A DNA stretch of 64,000 nt, from contig URKU01000003.1 of NCBI GenBank assembly GCA_900548515.1, forward strand, positions 1 to 64,000, written 5' to 3'. The notes beneath the pieces are model-generated. The model saw only the letters and a list, made by a program, of their open reading frames with translations, was not told the origin of the DNA and made no database searches. The translations under genes were made by a program, and so were the position numbers. Source of the stretch: an uncultured Collinsella sp. (GTDB taxonomy: Bacteria > Actinomycetota > Coriobacteriia > Coriobacteriales > Coriobacteriaceae). This document shows positions 50,945 through 59,562 of this stretch, one piece after another. Numbering within the stretch: the stretch's first letter is position 1; the number at the start of each line of letters is the position of its first letter.

Positions 50945-52459
50945 TTACGCCTGAGCGTTGGCGAAGGCCTGCTTGGCGCCCTCGGCACGCACGACAGCGA
51001 GCGCGCTGACGACAAACTCCTCAAGACCTGCGATCTGCGTAAGGTCCTCGCCCCACATCTGCTCGTTGGTGAGCACGTCGTGCACCAGCTGGGCATCGTC
51101 GGCGCCGGCATGGGCGGCGTAGAAGTCGAGCACGAAGGCGTCGTCCTGAGCGGTGTACTCGGTGCCGTCGGAGCGACGCAGGTGCAGGCCGTCGCCCTCG
51201 CGGGACACGAGCTCCTGCGTGTAGAAGGAGATGAGCGTAGCGAGGCTCGTCGCCAGGCACTTGGGCAGGTTGCCGGTCTCGGCAACGTAGTCCTTGAGCG
51301 TGGGCAGGTCACGAGCGCGCCACTTAGCCGTGGAGTTGAGGCAGATGGAGAGCAGCGCATGATCAATAAACGGGTTGTCGAAGCGGTTTTCGACGGCGGC
51401 GGCAAAGGCCTTGCAGTCCTCGACATCCAAGTCGGCGGCAAGCGTCGGAATGACCTCGTCGTAGAGCATGGTGTTCATGAAGCCGCGAATGGTCTCGTCA
51501 TGCATGCAGTCGCGCACGATATCAAAGCCGGCAACCCAGGAACCCGGAACGAAGGCGGTATGGGCACCGTTGAGGATGCGGACCTTGCGCTTTTTGTACG
51601 GGGTGACGTCGGGAGTCACAAAGACACCCGGAAGACCAGCCTTCACAAAGGGAAGCTTCTCGGCAAGCGACTCGTCGCCCTGGATGCCCCACATCTGGAA
51701 GGGCTCGCGCACGGCCAGGAAGGGATCCTCGTAGCCCAGACGCTCGGCAACCGCCGCGGCCTCCTTAGGATCGCGGATGCGGCCGGGGACGATGGTGTCG
51801 ACGAGCGTGGTGCAGACGGTGCAGTCGTTAGCCATCCACTGCGCAAACTCGTCCTCCCAGCCCCAGTCGCTCACATACTGGTTCATGATGCGCAGCAACT
51901 CCTCGCCGTTGTGATCGATGAGCTCGCAGGCGAGGACGATGACGCCCGGCTTACCGGCAGCCCAGCGGGTGTGGAGCACCTGGGCAAGCTTGGCGGGGAA
52001 GCTCGCGGGTGGCATGTCGTCGGCCTTGCAGGACGGGTCATAGGCGATACCGGCCTCGGTGGTGTTGGAGACGATGATCTCTAGGTCGTCGGAGACGGCG
52101 ACCTCCATCATGGCGCGGTAGTCGTCCTCACGATACGGGTTAAGGCAGCGGCTGCAGGCGCTGATCACGCGGGACTCGTCAACCGTGTTGCCGTTCTCCT
52201 TGCCGCGCACCAGCACGGTGTACAGGTCGTCCTGGGCATTGATACCGTCGGCAAAGCCAAAGGCACCGTTGATGGGCTGCACCATGACGACCTTGCCGTT
52301 CCAGCCGGTGGCCTCGTTGCCCATGTCAAAGAAACGGTCGACGAAGGCGCGCAGGAAATTGCCCTCGCCAAACTGCAGAACCTTCTCGGGAGCATCCTTG
52401 GGCAGCAAATAGCCCTTGTAGCCGATCGTCTCGAGCGCATCGTAGCTGATGTTCTCCAT
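50945..52459 (-). CDS. uxaB: Tagaturonate reductase (altronate oxidoreductase)
   Basis: This 504-residue NAD-dependent enzyme reduces tagaturonate to altronate. It belongs to the polyol-specific long-chain dehydrogenase family: VLQFGEGNFLRAFVDRFFD as the nucleotide-binding start, LEIIVSNTTEAGIAYDPSCK, GVIVLACELIDHNGEELL and KVRILNGAHTAFVPGSWVAG with the catalytic lysine region. AAGGAG precedes the ATG. It follows uxaC by about 96 bases. Confidence 0.95.
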   Translation of the reverse strand: MENISYDALETIGYKGYLLPKDAPEKVLQFGEGNFLRAFVDRFFDMGNEATGWNGKVVMVQPINGAFGFADGINAQDDLYTVLVRGKENGNTVDESRVISACSRCLNPYREDDYRAMMEVAVSDDLEIIVSNTTEAGIAYDPSCKADDMPPASFPAKLAQVLHTRWAAGKPGVIVLACELIDHNGEELLRIMNQYVSDWGWEDEFAQWMANDCTVCTTLVDTIVPGRIRDPKEAAAVAERLGYEDPFLAVREPFQMWGIQGDESLAEKLPFVKAGLPGVFVTPDVTPYKKRKVRILNGAHTAFVPGSWVAGFDIVRDCMHDETIRGFMNTMLYDEVIPTLAADLDVEDCKAFAAAVENRFDNPFIDHALLSICLNSTAKWRARDLPTLKDYVAETGNLPKCLATSLATLISFYTQELVSREGDGLHLRRSDGTEYTAQDDAFVLDFYAAHAGADDAQLVHDVLTNEQMWGEDLTQIAGLEEFVVSALAVVRAEGAKQAFANAQA

Positions 52460-52500
52460 CTGTGTCTCTCCTTAGATAGCTGTTAGCGTGCAAGCAAAAC

Positions 52501-52530
52501 GGGGGCGCCGCGTGTGGCAACGGCGCTCCC
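52501..52530 (-). terminator. Intercistronic hairpin between uxaC and uxaB
   Basis: GGGGGCGCCG (52501-52510) pairs with CGGCGCTCCC (52521-52530) with one mismatch. There is no U-run. Confidence 0.45.
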
Positions 52531-52555
52531 GAGTTCGATGTGATTCGATGCAGGC

Positions 52556-53983
52556 TTATGCCTCGACGGTGTCCAAATCAAAGCCAAAGTAGCGGACCGC
52601 GTTGTTGTAGCTGATGTCGCGCACGATACTGCCCAGCAGCTCCATGTCGGCCGGGTACTTGCCCTGCTCGACCCACTCGCCGATCACGCTGCACAGCACG
52701 CGACGGAAGTACTCGTGGCGCGGATAGGACAGGAAAGAGCGGGAGTCGGTAAGCATGCCCACAAAGTTGCCCAGCACGCCCTCGTTAGCCAGAGCCGTGA
52801 GTTGCTCGCGCATGCCGACCTCGTTGTCGTTGAACCACCAGGCGGAGCCGTTCTGGATCTTACCGGCGGTCGGAGCCTCCTGGAAGCAGCCCATGACGGT
52901 ATCGATCATGGTGTTATCGATGGGGTTCAGGCTGTACAGGATGGTCTTGGGCAGGCCGCAGGTCTCCTGGATGGAGTTGAGGAAATCGGCGAGCTGGTCG
53001 GACGGCGTGTAGTTGGAGATGCAGTCGTAGCCGGTGTCGGGACCGAGCTTGGCGAACATGGCGCGGTTGTTGTCGCGCTTGCAGCCAAAGTGCAGCTGCA
53101 TGGCCCAGCCCAGACGGACATACTCGCCGGCAACGAACTGCATAAAGGCAGTCTTGTACTTGAGGACCTCTTCCTCGGTAAGCGGCTCGGCAGCCAGACC
53201 CTTGGCAAAGATAGCCTCGATCTCGTCGGCGGTAGCCGGGACGTACATAACGTAGTCGAGTGCGTGGTCGGAGGCGCGGCAGCCCAGCTCGTGAGCAACG
53301 TCGTAGCGCTTGGAAATGGCAGCCTTCATGCCCTCAAAGTCGCTGGCCTCAACGCCGGCAACCTCGGAAAGGTGCTTGCAGTAGTCGGCAAACTCCTGGC
53401 CGCGCTCGATGCGCAAAGCGGCATCGGGGCGCATGGCGGGAACGACCTGAACGTCAAAGCTGTCGTCGGCGGCAATCTTCTTGTGCCACTCAAAGCTGTC
53501 GGCGGGGTCGTCGGTAGTGCAGATCATGCGGACGTTGGACTGCTTGATCAGGTTACGGCAGGTAAAGCTAGCCTCAGCGAGCTTGGCGTTGGCAAGGTCC
53601 CAGACCTCCTGGGCAGTCTTGCCGTTGAGGACGCCCTCGTAGCCAAAGTAGCGCTTAAGCTCCAGGTGGCTCCACTCAAAGACGGGGTTGCCAACGCAGC
53701 GACCCAGGGTCTCGGCCCACTTTTGGAACTTCTCGCGAGCAGGGGCGTCGCCAGTGATAAAACGCTCGTCGACGCCGTTGGCACGCATCAGGCGCCACTT
53801 GTAGTGGTCGCCGCCCAGCCAAACCTCGGTGATGTTCTCGAAACGCTTGTCCTCCCAAATCTCCTTAGGAGAAATGTGGCAGTGATAGTCGACGATGGGC
53901 ATGCCCTCGGCAAAGTTGTGGAACAGCTCCTCGCCGGTCTTGGTGCTCAGCAGGAAATCCTGATCGTCCATAAAGTTTTTCAT
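52556..53983 (-). CDS. uxaC: Glucuronate/galacturonate isomerase
   Basis: This 475-residue amidohydrolase-fold enzyme converts galacturonate to tagaturonate (and glucuronate to fructuronate). Motifs are PIVDYHCHISPKEI near the N-terminus, VWLGGDHYKWRLMRANGVDE, WSHLELKRYFGYEG, MICTTDDPADSFEWH and MLTDSRSFLSYPRHEYFRR. The start at 53983 follows AGGGG seven bases upstream; an upstream extension of the frame would run through the operators. It heads uxaC-uxaB-uxaA, with O2 operators on both sides of its -10. Confidence 0.97.
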   Translation of the reverse strand: MKNFMDDQDFLLSTKTGEELFHNFAEGMPIVDYHCHISPKEIWEDKRFENITEVWLGGDHYKWRLMRANGVDERFITGDAPAREKFQKWAETLGRCVGNPVFEWSHLELKRYFGYEGVLNGKTAQEVWDLANAKLAEASFTCRNLIKQSNVRMICTTDDPADSFEWHKKIAADDSFDVQVVPAMRPDAALRIERGQEFADYCKHLSEVAGVEASDFEGMKAAISKRYDVAHELGCRASDHALDYVMYVPATADEIEAIFAKGLAAEPLTEEEVLKYKTAFMQFVAGEYVRLGWAMQLHFGCKRDNNRAMFAKLGPDTGYDCISNYTPSDQLADFLNSIQETCGLPKTILYSLNPIDNTMIDTVMGCFQEAPTAGKIQNGSAWWFNDNEVGMREQLTALANEGVLGNFVGMLTDSRSFLSYPRHEYFRRVLCSVIGEWVEQGKYPADMELLGSIVRDISYNNAVRYFGFDLDTVEA

Positions 53984-54037
53984 CAAACAGCCCCTTTGCT
54001 GGCAAGGCGGGCGCACGGCGCGCTCGTTATCCTTTAG

Positions 54038-54089
54038 GTGAACGTTCACTATACTAATCCATTGCACCTCAAAAGGTGAACGTTCACCT
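54038..54089 (-). promoter_or_regulatory. Paired O2 operators of uxaCBA
   Basis: GTGAACGTTCAC occurs at 54038-54049 and, within AGGTGAACGTTCACCT, at 54074-54089. Centres are 38 bp apart, with the -10-like TAGTAT/TATAGT between them. A weaker GGTGAACGGT lies at 54101-54110. Confidence 0.78.
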
Positions 54090-54219
54090 AACCACCACGG
54101 GGTGAACGGTAGATTTTGCCCGTTCAACGGTTGCTGGGGATGTGACTTGCATGTATTGCGGACTGGTTGGCGCCCCCGAACACCGAACTTGAGCGCTTTT
54201 GCTCAGGTGGGTCATGTCC

Positions 54220-54418
54220 CGACGTACATTTTTGGGAGTATTCAGCATTGGAGCGCGCCGTGCGCCATCCTCAGCGTCCTATTTGGAACGCAGATAGCGC
54301 CCGATCGGCATAAAAAGTGCCCCCGATGGCAAATTACGCCATCGGGGGCACTTAAAACAGTCGTTCTGCACCTCATTCAGGGCATGCCAATGCTGAATAC
54401 TCCCAAAAATGCACGTCG
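54220..54418. repeat. 199-bp element with 32-bp terminal inverted repeats
   Basis: Ends 54220-54251 and 54387-54418 are complementary at 31 of 32 bases (ATTTTTGGGAGTATTCAGCA within). Inside is a perfect hairpin with 16-base arms (54315-54353), followed on the - strand by TTTTTA, which can serve as the terminator of the LacI gene. No coding frame is seen. Confidence 0.65.
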
Positions 54419-54443
54419 CAAGAGGGGGTACCTGCTCAATCGG

Positions 54444-55523
54444 CTAAATACCCGCAAGTTCGCAGTAGCGGTCGACATTGCTGGCAAATACCATCTCGAC
54501 GGCACCCTTCTGGACGGGCACCGTCGGGGTCCTTCCCCACAGCAGATAATCGCCCAGCGTCTTAGCGCCGCGATACGCCAGGCTCGTCGGGTCCTTATAG
54601 ACAATATTGGTAAAGATACCGCGGCGCAAGGCCAGAGCACTTTCGGGAAACAGGTCGTTGCCGATCACCATGACCTGACCGGCCTTGCCGGTCGAGACGA
54701 GCGCGTCGGCAACCACTTCGGAACCAACGGCAAAAACGCTACAGATAAGTTCGGGGGCGTCCGGCGCACTCAAGCGCTTTTCGAGCTCATGCTCGAGTTG
54801 TTTGACTTGCGCATGGGCACCTGCAAGATCCTCAACCTGCCATGGAATATCACGTTCGCGCAGGTAATTGTGGAAGGCGCGGGCGGTTAGATAGTGCGAA
54901 TCGGTATATGGGTCGCCTGTCAAAAGGAGCACGCGGGCGTCGGCCCCAGAAGCATGGACCAGGTTTGCCGCCTGCTCGGCCATAAGGCTGCCTGCCGTCG
55001 AATAATCGGCCAAGCTCGCACCCAAACGATTCAAATGCGGACGGTCGCCGTCGACAAGCTCAATCGTCACGCCCGCCTCGGCGATCTGCCCCAAAAGCTC
55101 AGTCGCACGATCGTCGCCCGGCGCATAGGCGAGCAAGCCATCAATCTTCTCGCCCACCTGCAGACGCTCGTCGATTTGCTCGAGTGCATCAGCGTAGCCG
55201 CCCACGCCAAATTCAACGCGCTCAACCGTAATGCCCCGGTCGATGACCTCCTGTTCAAAGCGATTGCAGCCTTCCCACAGGTAACGGAAAAAGTACGCTC
55301 CCTCGCGCGATGCGCGGGGCAGGCAAAACACCAGATTGATATCCTTGCGGCGCAGGCTTGAGGCACTTGTGTTGCGGTGATAGCCCATGGCCTCGGCCTT
55401 AGCGTTCACCTTGGCGCGCACGGATTCGCTCACGCCGGCCTTTCCCGTCAGAGCCTTGTGCACGGTATTGATGGAAACGCCAAGCTCGGCGGCTATGTCC
55501 TTCATGGTTACGCGAGCGCTCAT
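54444..55523 (-). CDS. LacI-family regulator of the galacturonate cluster
   Basis: This 359-residue regulator has the helix-turn-helix TMKDIAAELGVSINTVHKAL at its N-terminus and a sugar-binding-protein-like domain (about 65-359; EKIDGLLAYAPGDDRATELL, LLLTGDPYTDSHYLTA). The recognition helix differs from the LacI protein at 8553-9575 (TVHKAL against TVSRYL), fitting a different operator. It lies at the head of the uxaCBA region, so O2 (GTGAACGTTCAC) is its likely target. The start follows GGAG. Confidence 0.87.
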   Translation of the reverse strand: MSARVTMKDIAAELGVSINTVHKALTGKAGVSESVRAKVNAKAEAMGYHRNTSASSLRRKDINLVFCLPRASREGAYFFRYLWEGCNRFEQEVIDRGITVERVEFGVGGYADALEQIDERLQVGEKIDGLLAYAPGDDRATELLGQIAEAGVTIELVDGDRPHLNRLGASLADYSTAGSLMAEQAANLVHASGADARVLLLTGDPYTDSHYLTARAFHNYLRERDIPWQVEDLAGAHAQVKQLEHELEKRLSAPDAPELICSVFAVGSEVVADALVSTGKAGQVMVIGNDLFPESALALRRGIFTNIVYKDPTSLAYRGAKTLGDYLLWGRTPTVPVQKGAVEMVFASNVDRYCELAGI

Positions 55524-55620
55524 GCGGTTACTCCGTTATAGATAAGTTGCCAATTAATAGTCCAGTTAACGATACCCCAAAAATACTCTTCGACTCGCCG
55601 TACCCTCCCTCAAATGCACA

Positions 55621-55654
55621 AAGCGCCCCGCGAACGGATGCCCGCGGAGCGCTT
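55621..55654 (-). terminator. Hairpin after the Feo-associated gene
   Basis: AAGCGCCCCGCG (55621-55632) pairs with CGCGGAGCGCTT (55643-55654) with one mismatch. The following U-run is poor. Confidence 0.5.
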
Positions 55655-55667
55655 GGATGTCCGGACC

Positions 55668-55868
55668 TTATTTGATACCGCGACCCAAGTCTTCGGCGAT
55701 TTTGTCTACGCCCTTAAGTGCAGCGCACGTCTTTTTGTTGGAGCAATGCCCCGTGCAGACGCCACCCTGAGCGCAGTCAGCGCAGGTGCCCTTGCGGTAG
55801 ATGCGCACGCATACCGCGACAAACGCAATACCGATAACAGCCAGTACAACAATATCGATAGGTGCCAT
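55668..55868 (-). CDS. FeoB-associated Cys-rich membrane protein
   Basis: This is a 66-residue peptide with one N-terminal membrane helix (IDIVVLAVIGIAFVAVCVRI) and a cytoplasmic cysteine cluster (CADCAQGGVCTGHC, then KKTCAAL). Such proteins sit beside feoB in many Gram-positive bacteria and are thought to help ferrous iron uptake. AGGAGG precedes the ATG. It lies about 200 bases downstream of feoB beyond a terminator; that gap holds a GGGACAG/CTGTCCC pair and nothing else. Confidence 0.85.
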   Translation of the reverse strand: MAPIDIVVLAVIGIAFVAVCVRIYRKGTCADCAQGGVCTGHCSNKKTCAALKGVDKIAEDLGRGIK

Positions 55869-56015
55869 AGCAAGCCTCCTCTAGTTAACCATCACTTACT
55901 TTACTCCATTCTCCACCTACCGAATAGGGACAGGTTTAATTTGGTCAGTTTTATCTGCGGAAACGCCACGTCTTACTTCTGGAGCAAAGCAATCTGTCCC
56001 CCCATTGCGTCAAAA

Positions 56016-56044
56016 AGCCCGAGTGTCACTGAGACACCCGGGCT
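56016..56044 (-). terminator. feoB terminator
   Basis: AGCCCGAGTGTC pairs with GACACCCGGGCT with one mismatch and is followed on the - strand by TTTTTG. Confidence 0.85.
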
Positions 56045-56073
56045 CGTGGAAAGGGGTTGATCCTTATTCGGAC

Positions 56074-58401
56074 TTAGGCGGAAACTGCAGCGGAAGCAGT
56101 GTTGGTCTCGTCCTCGTCGGTCCAAGCGTGCTTGGGCATAGGACGGAAAATCTGGAAGAGCATCGCGACCAGCAGCACGATAGCCACAACCGTCCAGAAG
56201 CCAAACTGCCCAAGGACAAGCAGGTTATAGAACTGGTTGATGAACAGGCCGATGACCCAAGCGAAGGCGCACTCGTAGCCGATGGCAATCGCGGTCCACT
56301 TGCCGGAGTCCATCTGGTTGCGGATAGTGCCCATGGCGGCAAAGCACGGGGCGCACAGCAGGTTGAAAGCGCCAAAGGCAACGCAAGCGCCCATAGTCGG
56401 GAACATGCCGGCAAACGCGGTCCACAGGCTCGGGTCGGTCTCGGCGGCGTCGGCAACGGACAGCAGCGAGCCGGCGGTGGCGACGACGTTCTCCTTAGCG
56501 ACGAGGCCAGAGACGGTCAGCGCGGTGGCCTGCCAGGTGCTAAAGCCGAGCGGGGCGAAGATCCAAGCGACCAGGTTGCCCAGCATGGCAAGCACGGAGT
56601 AGTCCATGAACTCCTCGGGGATGCCGTCCATCGCAGGCAGGAAACCAAAGGAACCGTTGTAGCTACCAAAGTTGGAGAGGAACCAAACCACGACGGTGGA
56701 CGCGAAGATGACCGTGCCGGCCTTCTTGATAAAGGCCCAGCAGCGCTCCCACACGTGCAGCGCCCAAGAGCGGATCGCCGGGAAGTGGTAGGCAGGAAGC
56801 TCCATAACAAACGGCGTCGGGCGACCGGCGAAGAGCTTGGTCTTCTTGAGCATGAGGCCCGAGGCGATGACGGCAAAGACGCCCAAGAAGTAGAAGAGCG
56901 GGCTGATCCACGCGGCGGTGGTGGAAGAATCGCCGATGATGGAGCCCATGAGCAGGGCGATGATCGGCAGCTTGGCGCCACAGGGAATGAACGTGGTGGT
57001 CATGACCGTCATGCGGCGGTCCTTCTCGTTCTCGATGGTCTTGGTGGCCATGACGCCGGGGACGCCGCAGCCCGAGGACACGAGCATGGGGATAAAGGAC
57101 TTACCGGACAGGCCAAAGCGGCGGAACACGCGGTCCATGATGAAGGCGACGCGGGCCATATAGCCGCAGTCCTCCAGGAAGGACAGCATGACGAACAGCA
57201 GGAACATCTGCGGGACGAAGCCGAAGATGGCGCCCAGGCCGCCGACGATACCGTCACAGACGAGCGAATCGACCAGGCCGCCGTCCTCGGTGCCACCCGC
57301 CACAAGGGCGTCGTGCACCACGGTGGTAATACCCGGAACATAGGGGCCGTACTGCGCCGGGTCGACCGAGTCAGCGTCGTCACCCGCGGCCTCGACAGCC
57401 TCATCGTAGGCGTCGCGGCCCTGGCCGAGCACATACCAACCGTCGGTACCAAAGAGCTGGTCGTTGGTGAAGTCGGTCACCGTGCCGCCCAAGGTAGAAA
57501 CGGCGATGTAGTACACGCAGAACATGATGACGACAAAGATCGGCAGGCCCAGAATACGGTTGGTAACCACGCGGTCGATCTTCTCGGAGGTGCTCATCTT
57601 GGCCGGGGCCTTGGTGAGGCACTCGTCGATGATGTGCGCGATCACGCCGTAGCGCTCACCGGTGATGATGGACTCGGCGTCGTCATCGCAATCCTGCTCG
57701 CACTGGGCGACCAGCTGCTCTACGCGAGCAGCCTTCTCCTTAGTGAGGTTGATGAGCTTGCAGGCGTCCGCGTCGCGCTCGAACAGCTTGACGGCGTAAT
57801 AGCGGCGCTTTTTGGCGGGAACGCTTGCCGGCAGATTGTTCTCGATGTGGTCCAGAACGTCCTCGATGGAGGAATCGAACTTGTGCTCCGGCACCTGGCC
57901 CTTAGAAGCAGCGGACTTCTTGACCTGCTCGAAGAGCTCCTTGATGCCCTTGTTCTTAAGAGCCGAGATCATCATGACCGGGCAGCCGAGCTTCTTGGAG
58001 AGCTTGTCCGTGTCGATCTTATCGCCGTTCTTCTCGACCAGGTCGGCCATGTTGAGGGCAACGACCACGGGCAGGCCGGTCTCGATAACCTGAAGCGCCA
58101 GGTACAGGTTACGCTCGAGGTTGGTGGCATCGACGACTTGGACGACAACATCGGGCTCGCCGCTCATGAGGTAATCGCGCGAGCACTGCTCCTCGGGGCT
58201 GTAGGGGGAAAGCGAGTAGATGCCAGGGAGGTCCGTGATGGTAACGTTCTTGTCGCTTAGGAGCTTGGCCTCCTTTTTCTCAACCGTGACGCCGGGCCAG
58301 TTGCCAACGTAGCCGTTGGCGCCGGTGATCAGGTTGAAAAGCGTGGTCTTGCCGCAGTTGGGGTTACCCGCCAACGCGACATGGATCTGAGAATCCGCCA
58401 T
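56074..58401 (-). CDS. feoB: Ferrous iron transporter FeoB
   Basis: This 775-residue protein has an N-terminal G domain (GNPNCGKTT as G1, DLPGIYSLSPYSPEE as G3, ALNMADL as G4), a helical spacer and a C-terminal membrane part. The membrane part carries the two gate motifs (LVSSGCGVPGVMATKTIEN and TFIPCGAKLPIIALLMG). It imports ferrous iron under low oxygen. The start at 58401 follows AAGGAT. It is third after two feoA genes. Confidence 0.97.
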   Translation of the reverse strand: MADSQIHVALAGNPNCGKTTLFNLITGANGYVGNWPGVTVEKKEAKLLSDKNVTITDLPGIYSLSPYSPEEQCSRDYLMSGEPDVVVQVVDATNLERNLYLALQVIETGLPVVVALNMADLVEKNGDKIDTDKLSKKLGCPVMMISALKNKGIKELFEQVKKSAASKGQVPEHKFDSSIEDVLDHIENNLPASVPAKKRRYYAVKLFERDADACKLINLTKEKAARVEQLVAQCEQDCDDDAESIITGERYGVIAHIIDECLTKAPAKMSTSEKIDRVVTNRILGLPIFVVIMFCVYYIAVSTLGGTVTDFTNDQLFGTDGWYVLGQGRDAYDEAVEAAGDDADSVDPAQYGPYVPGITTVVHDALVAGGTEDGGLVDSLVCDGIVGGLGAIFGFVPQMFLLFVMLSFLEDCGYMARVAFIMDRVFRRFGLSGKSFIPMLVSSGCGVPGVMATKTIENEKDRRMTVMTTTFIPCGAKLPIIALLMGSIIGDSSTTAAWISPLFYFLGVFAVIASGLMLKKTKLFAGRPTPFVMELPAYHFPAIRSWALHVWERCWAFIKKAGTVIFASTVVVWFLSNFGSYNGSFGFLPAMDGIPEEFMDYSVLAMLGNLVAWIFAPLGFSTWQATALTVSGLVAKENVVATAGSLLSVADAAETDPSLWTAFAGMFPTMGACVAFGAFNLLCAPCFAAMGTIRNQMDSGKWTAIAIGYECAFAWVIGLFINQFYNLLVLGQFGFWTVVAIVLLVAMLFQIFRPMPKHAWTDEDETNTASAAVSA

Positions 58402-58476
58402 TCAATCCTTCTTCCTTGTGTGCCTGCGCTGCTTTCTCCGCGCAGGCTGGATAATGTGCTTCAAAGATGCTGCATT

Positions 58477-58496
58477 AAGTTAGAAAAACCTAACTT
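58477..58496. repeat. Short dyad upstream of feoB
   Basis: AAGTTAG (58477-58483) and CTAACTT (58490-58496) form a small hairpin or binding site in the feoA-feoB gap. It shares GTTA with the larger dyad at 59071-59124. Confidence 0.4.
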
Positions 58497-58524
58497 TATC
58501 TGCAGAAATATGCGCCACGAGTCC

Positions 58525-58746
58525 TTACTGGACCTCGACGACGGCGGCCTCCTCCTTGCGGATGGAAAGCTCGTAGCCGCGCACGTTGATCTCGACCGGA
58601 TCACCGAGCGGTGCGACCTTCACGACCTTGAACGAAGTGCCCTTGATGAGCCCCAGGTCCATAAGGTGGCGGCGAAGCGCACCCTCACCGTGAAGCTTGA
58701 CGATGGTGGAGCTCTCGCCCACCTTAACGTCACCCAACGTCTTCAT
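58525..58746 (-). CDS. feoA: FeoA-domain protein (second copy)
   Basis: This 73-residue SH3-like FeoA protein (LGDVKVGESSTIVKLHGEG, RRHLMDLGLIKGTSFKVVKV, ISIRKEEA-type ending VRGYELSIRKEEAAVVEV) assists FeoB. It lies between the first feoA and feoB in one operon. Two different FeoA proteins before FeoB are common in anaerobes. Confidence 0.92.
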   Translation of the reverse strand: MKTLGDVKVGESSTIVKLHGEGALRRHLMDLGLIKGTSFKVVKVAPLGDPVEINVRGYELSIRKEEAAVVEVQ

Positions 58747-58785
58747 CCTCTTGTCCCCCTTTCGGTTTTTATGAAATGCTGCAGA

Positions 58786-59028
58786 CTAACCGACGGTCAT
58801 GATGTGCATGGCAACCTTGGAATCGATACCAAAGCGTGCGCCCAGCACGGTGACGATAATATTGGCGCCACTCGAGCTCACCACGTGGATTTCGTTGCCC
58901 TCGACAAAGCCGAGGTCCTTGAGGTGGTGTTTCATGTCCTCATTGCCCTTTACACGGGACACGCGCACGGTTTCGCCCGCTTTTACCATCGAAAGCGGCA
59001 TGGCCGGCATCTGCGGTCCGCAAGACAT
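58786..59028 (-). CDS. feoA: FeoA-domain protein (first copy)
   Basis: This 80-residue FeoA-type protein has a short leading segment (MSCGPQMPAMPLSMVKAGET), then RVSRVKGNEDMKHHLKDLGF and NIIVTVLGARFGIDSKVAMH. AGGAG precedes the ATG at 59028. It is the first gene of the feo operon, 29-120 bases downstream of the large dyad that is probably its operator. Confidence 0.9.
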   Translation of the reverse strand: MSCGPQMPAMPLSMVKAGETVRVSRVKGNEDMKHHLKDLGFVEGNEIHVVSSSGANIIVTVLGARFGIDSKVAMHIMTVG

Positions 59029-59070
59029 GAGTGGCTCCTAACGTCAGTTCGTCCTCAACATCGACGCGAT

Positions 59071-59124
59071 AAAAGTTAACCACGTCTATGTTCGCTTTAG
59101 TAAACTAGCACGTGGTTAACTTTT
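59071..59124. promoter_or_regulatory. Large dyad at the feo promoter
   Basis: AAAAGTTAACCACGT (59071-59085) and its perfect complement (59110-59124) flank 24 bases, directly upstream of feoA. Each arm contains GTTAAC. It is probably a metal-regulator operator, although it does not match the textbook DtxR box. Confidence 0.55.
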
Positions 59125-59174
59125 TGGAAAGGGTCCCCATTCAGATTTCGAAAAAGTTTCCTATACGAAACAAA

Positions 59175-59209
59175 AGGGCGCGGCAAAGGACCATCCTTTA
59201 CCACGCCCT
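59175..59209 (-). terminator. Terminator of the HPr-like gene
   Basis: AGGGCGCGGCAAAGGA (59175-59190) pairs with 59194-59209 with two mismatches and runs into TTTTG on the - strand. Confidence 0.85.
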
Positions 59210-59216
59210 GTCATGC

Positions 59217-59465
59217 TTAAAGCGAGAGATTTCTGATCGATGTGACACAGGAGGCCTCATCTACGCCCGAAACGCGGAAGATGATGTCCTCGCCGCACTC
59301 GCCGTAGAGAGCCATGAGTCCCATGACATCGCGGCCATCCGTGTGGCGGTCGCCGATGCTGACCGACACGTCGCTACGATGCTTGGCAATGATGTCATAG
59401 AGCAGCGCAACCGGGCGGGCATGTAATCCCAACGGATCTTTAATCGTCTTTGTAAACTCGACCAT
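59217..59465 (-). CDS. HPr-like phosphocarrier protein
   Basis: This 82-residue protein has the HPr active-site motif DPLGLHARPVALL with the phosphorylated histidine. At the usual Ser46 regulatory site (KSIMGVM in typical HPr) it reads RDVMGLM, so the serine is replaced by aspartate and it cannot be phosphorylated there by HPr kinase. It may be a specialised PTS or regulatory homologue. The start at 59465 follows GGGAGGGG. No PTS gene is adjacent. Confidence 0.88.
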   Translation of the reverse strand: MVEFTKTIKDPLGLHARPVALLYDIIAKHRSDVSVSIGDRHTDGRDVMGLMALYGECGEDIIFRVSGVDEASCVTSIRNLSL

Positions 59466-59562
59466 GTCCCCTCCCACGACATCGCACATTCGGCCGGCAA
59501 AACCCAGCCACGTGGTAGCTATTGTACCGTTAGATGCTTCTCGAGAGCTCCTCTGAACACCT

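Noticed and set aside
56005..58260. 751-residue + strand frame
   Set aside because: Antisense shadow of feoB.
58477..58496. DtxR/IdeR iron box upstream of feoB
   Set aside because: The half-sites resemble TTAGGTTAG but the spacing is several bases too long, and it lies inside the operon, not at its promoter.
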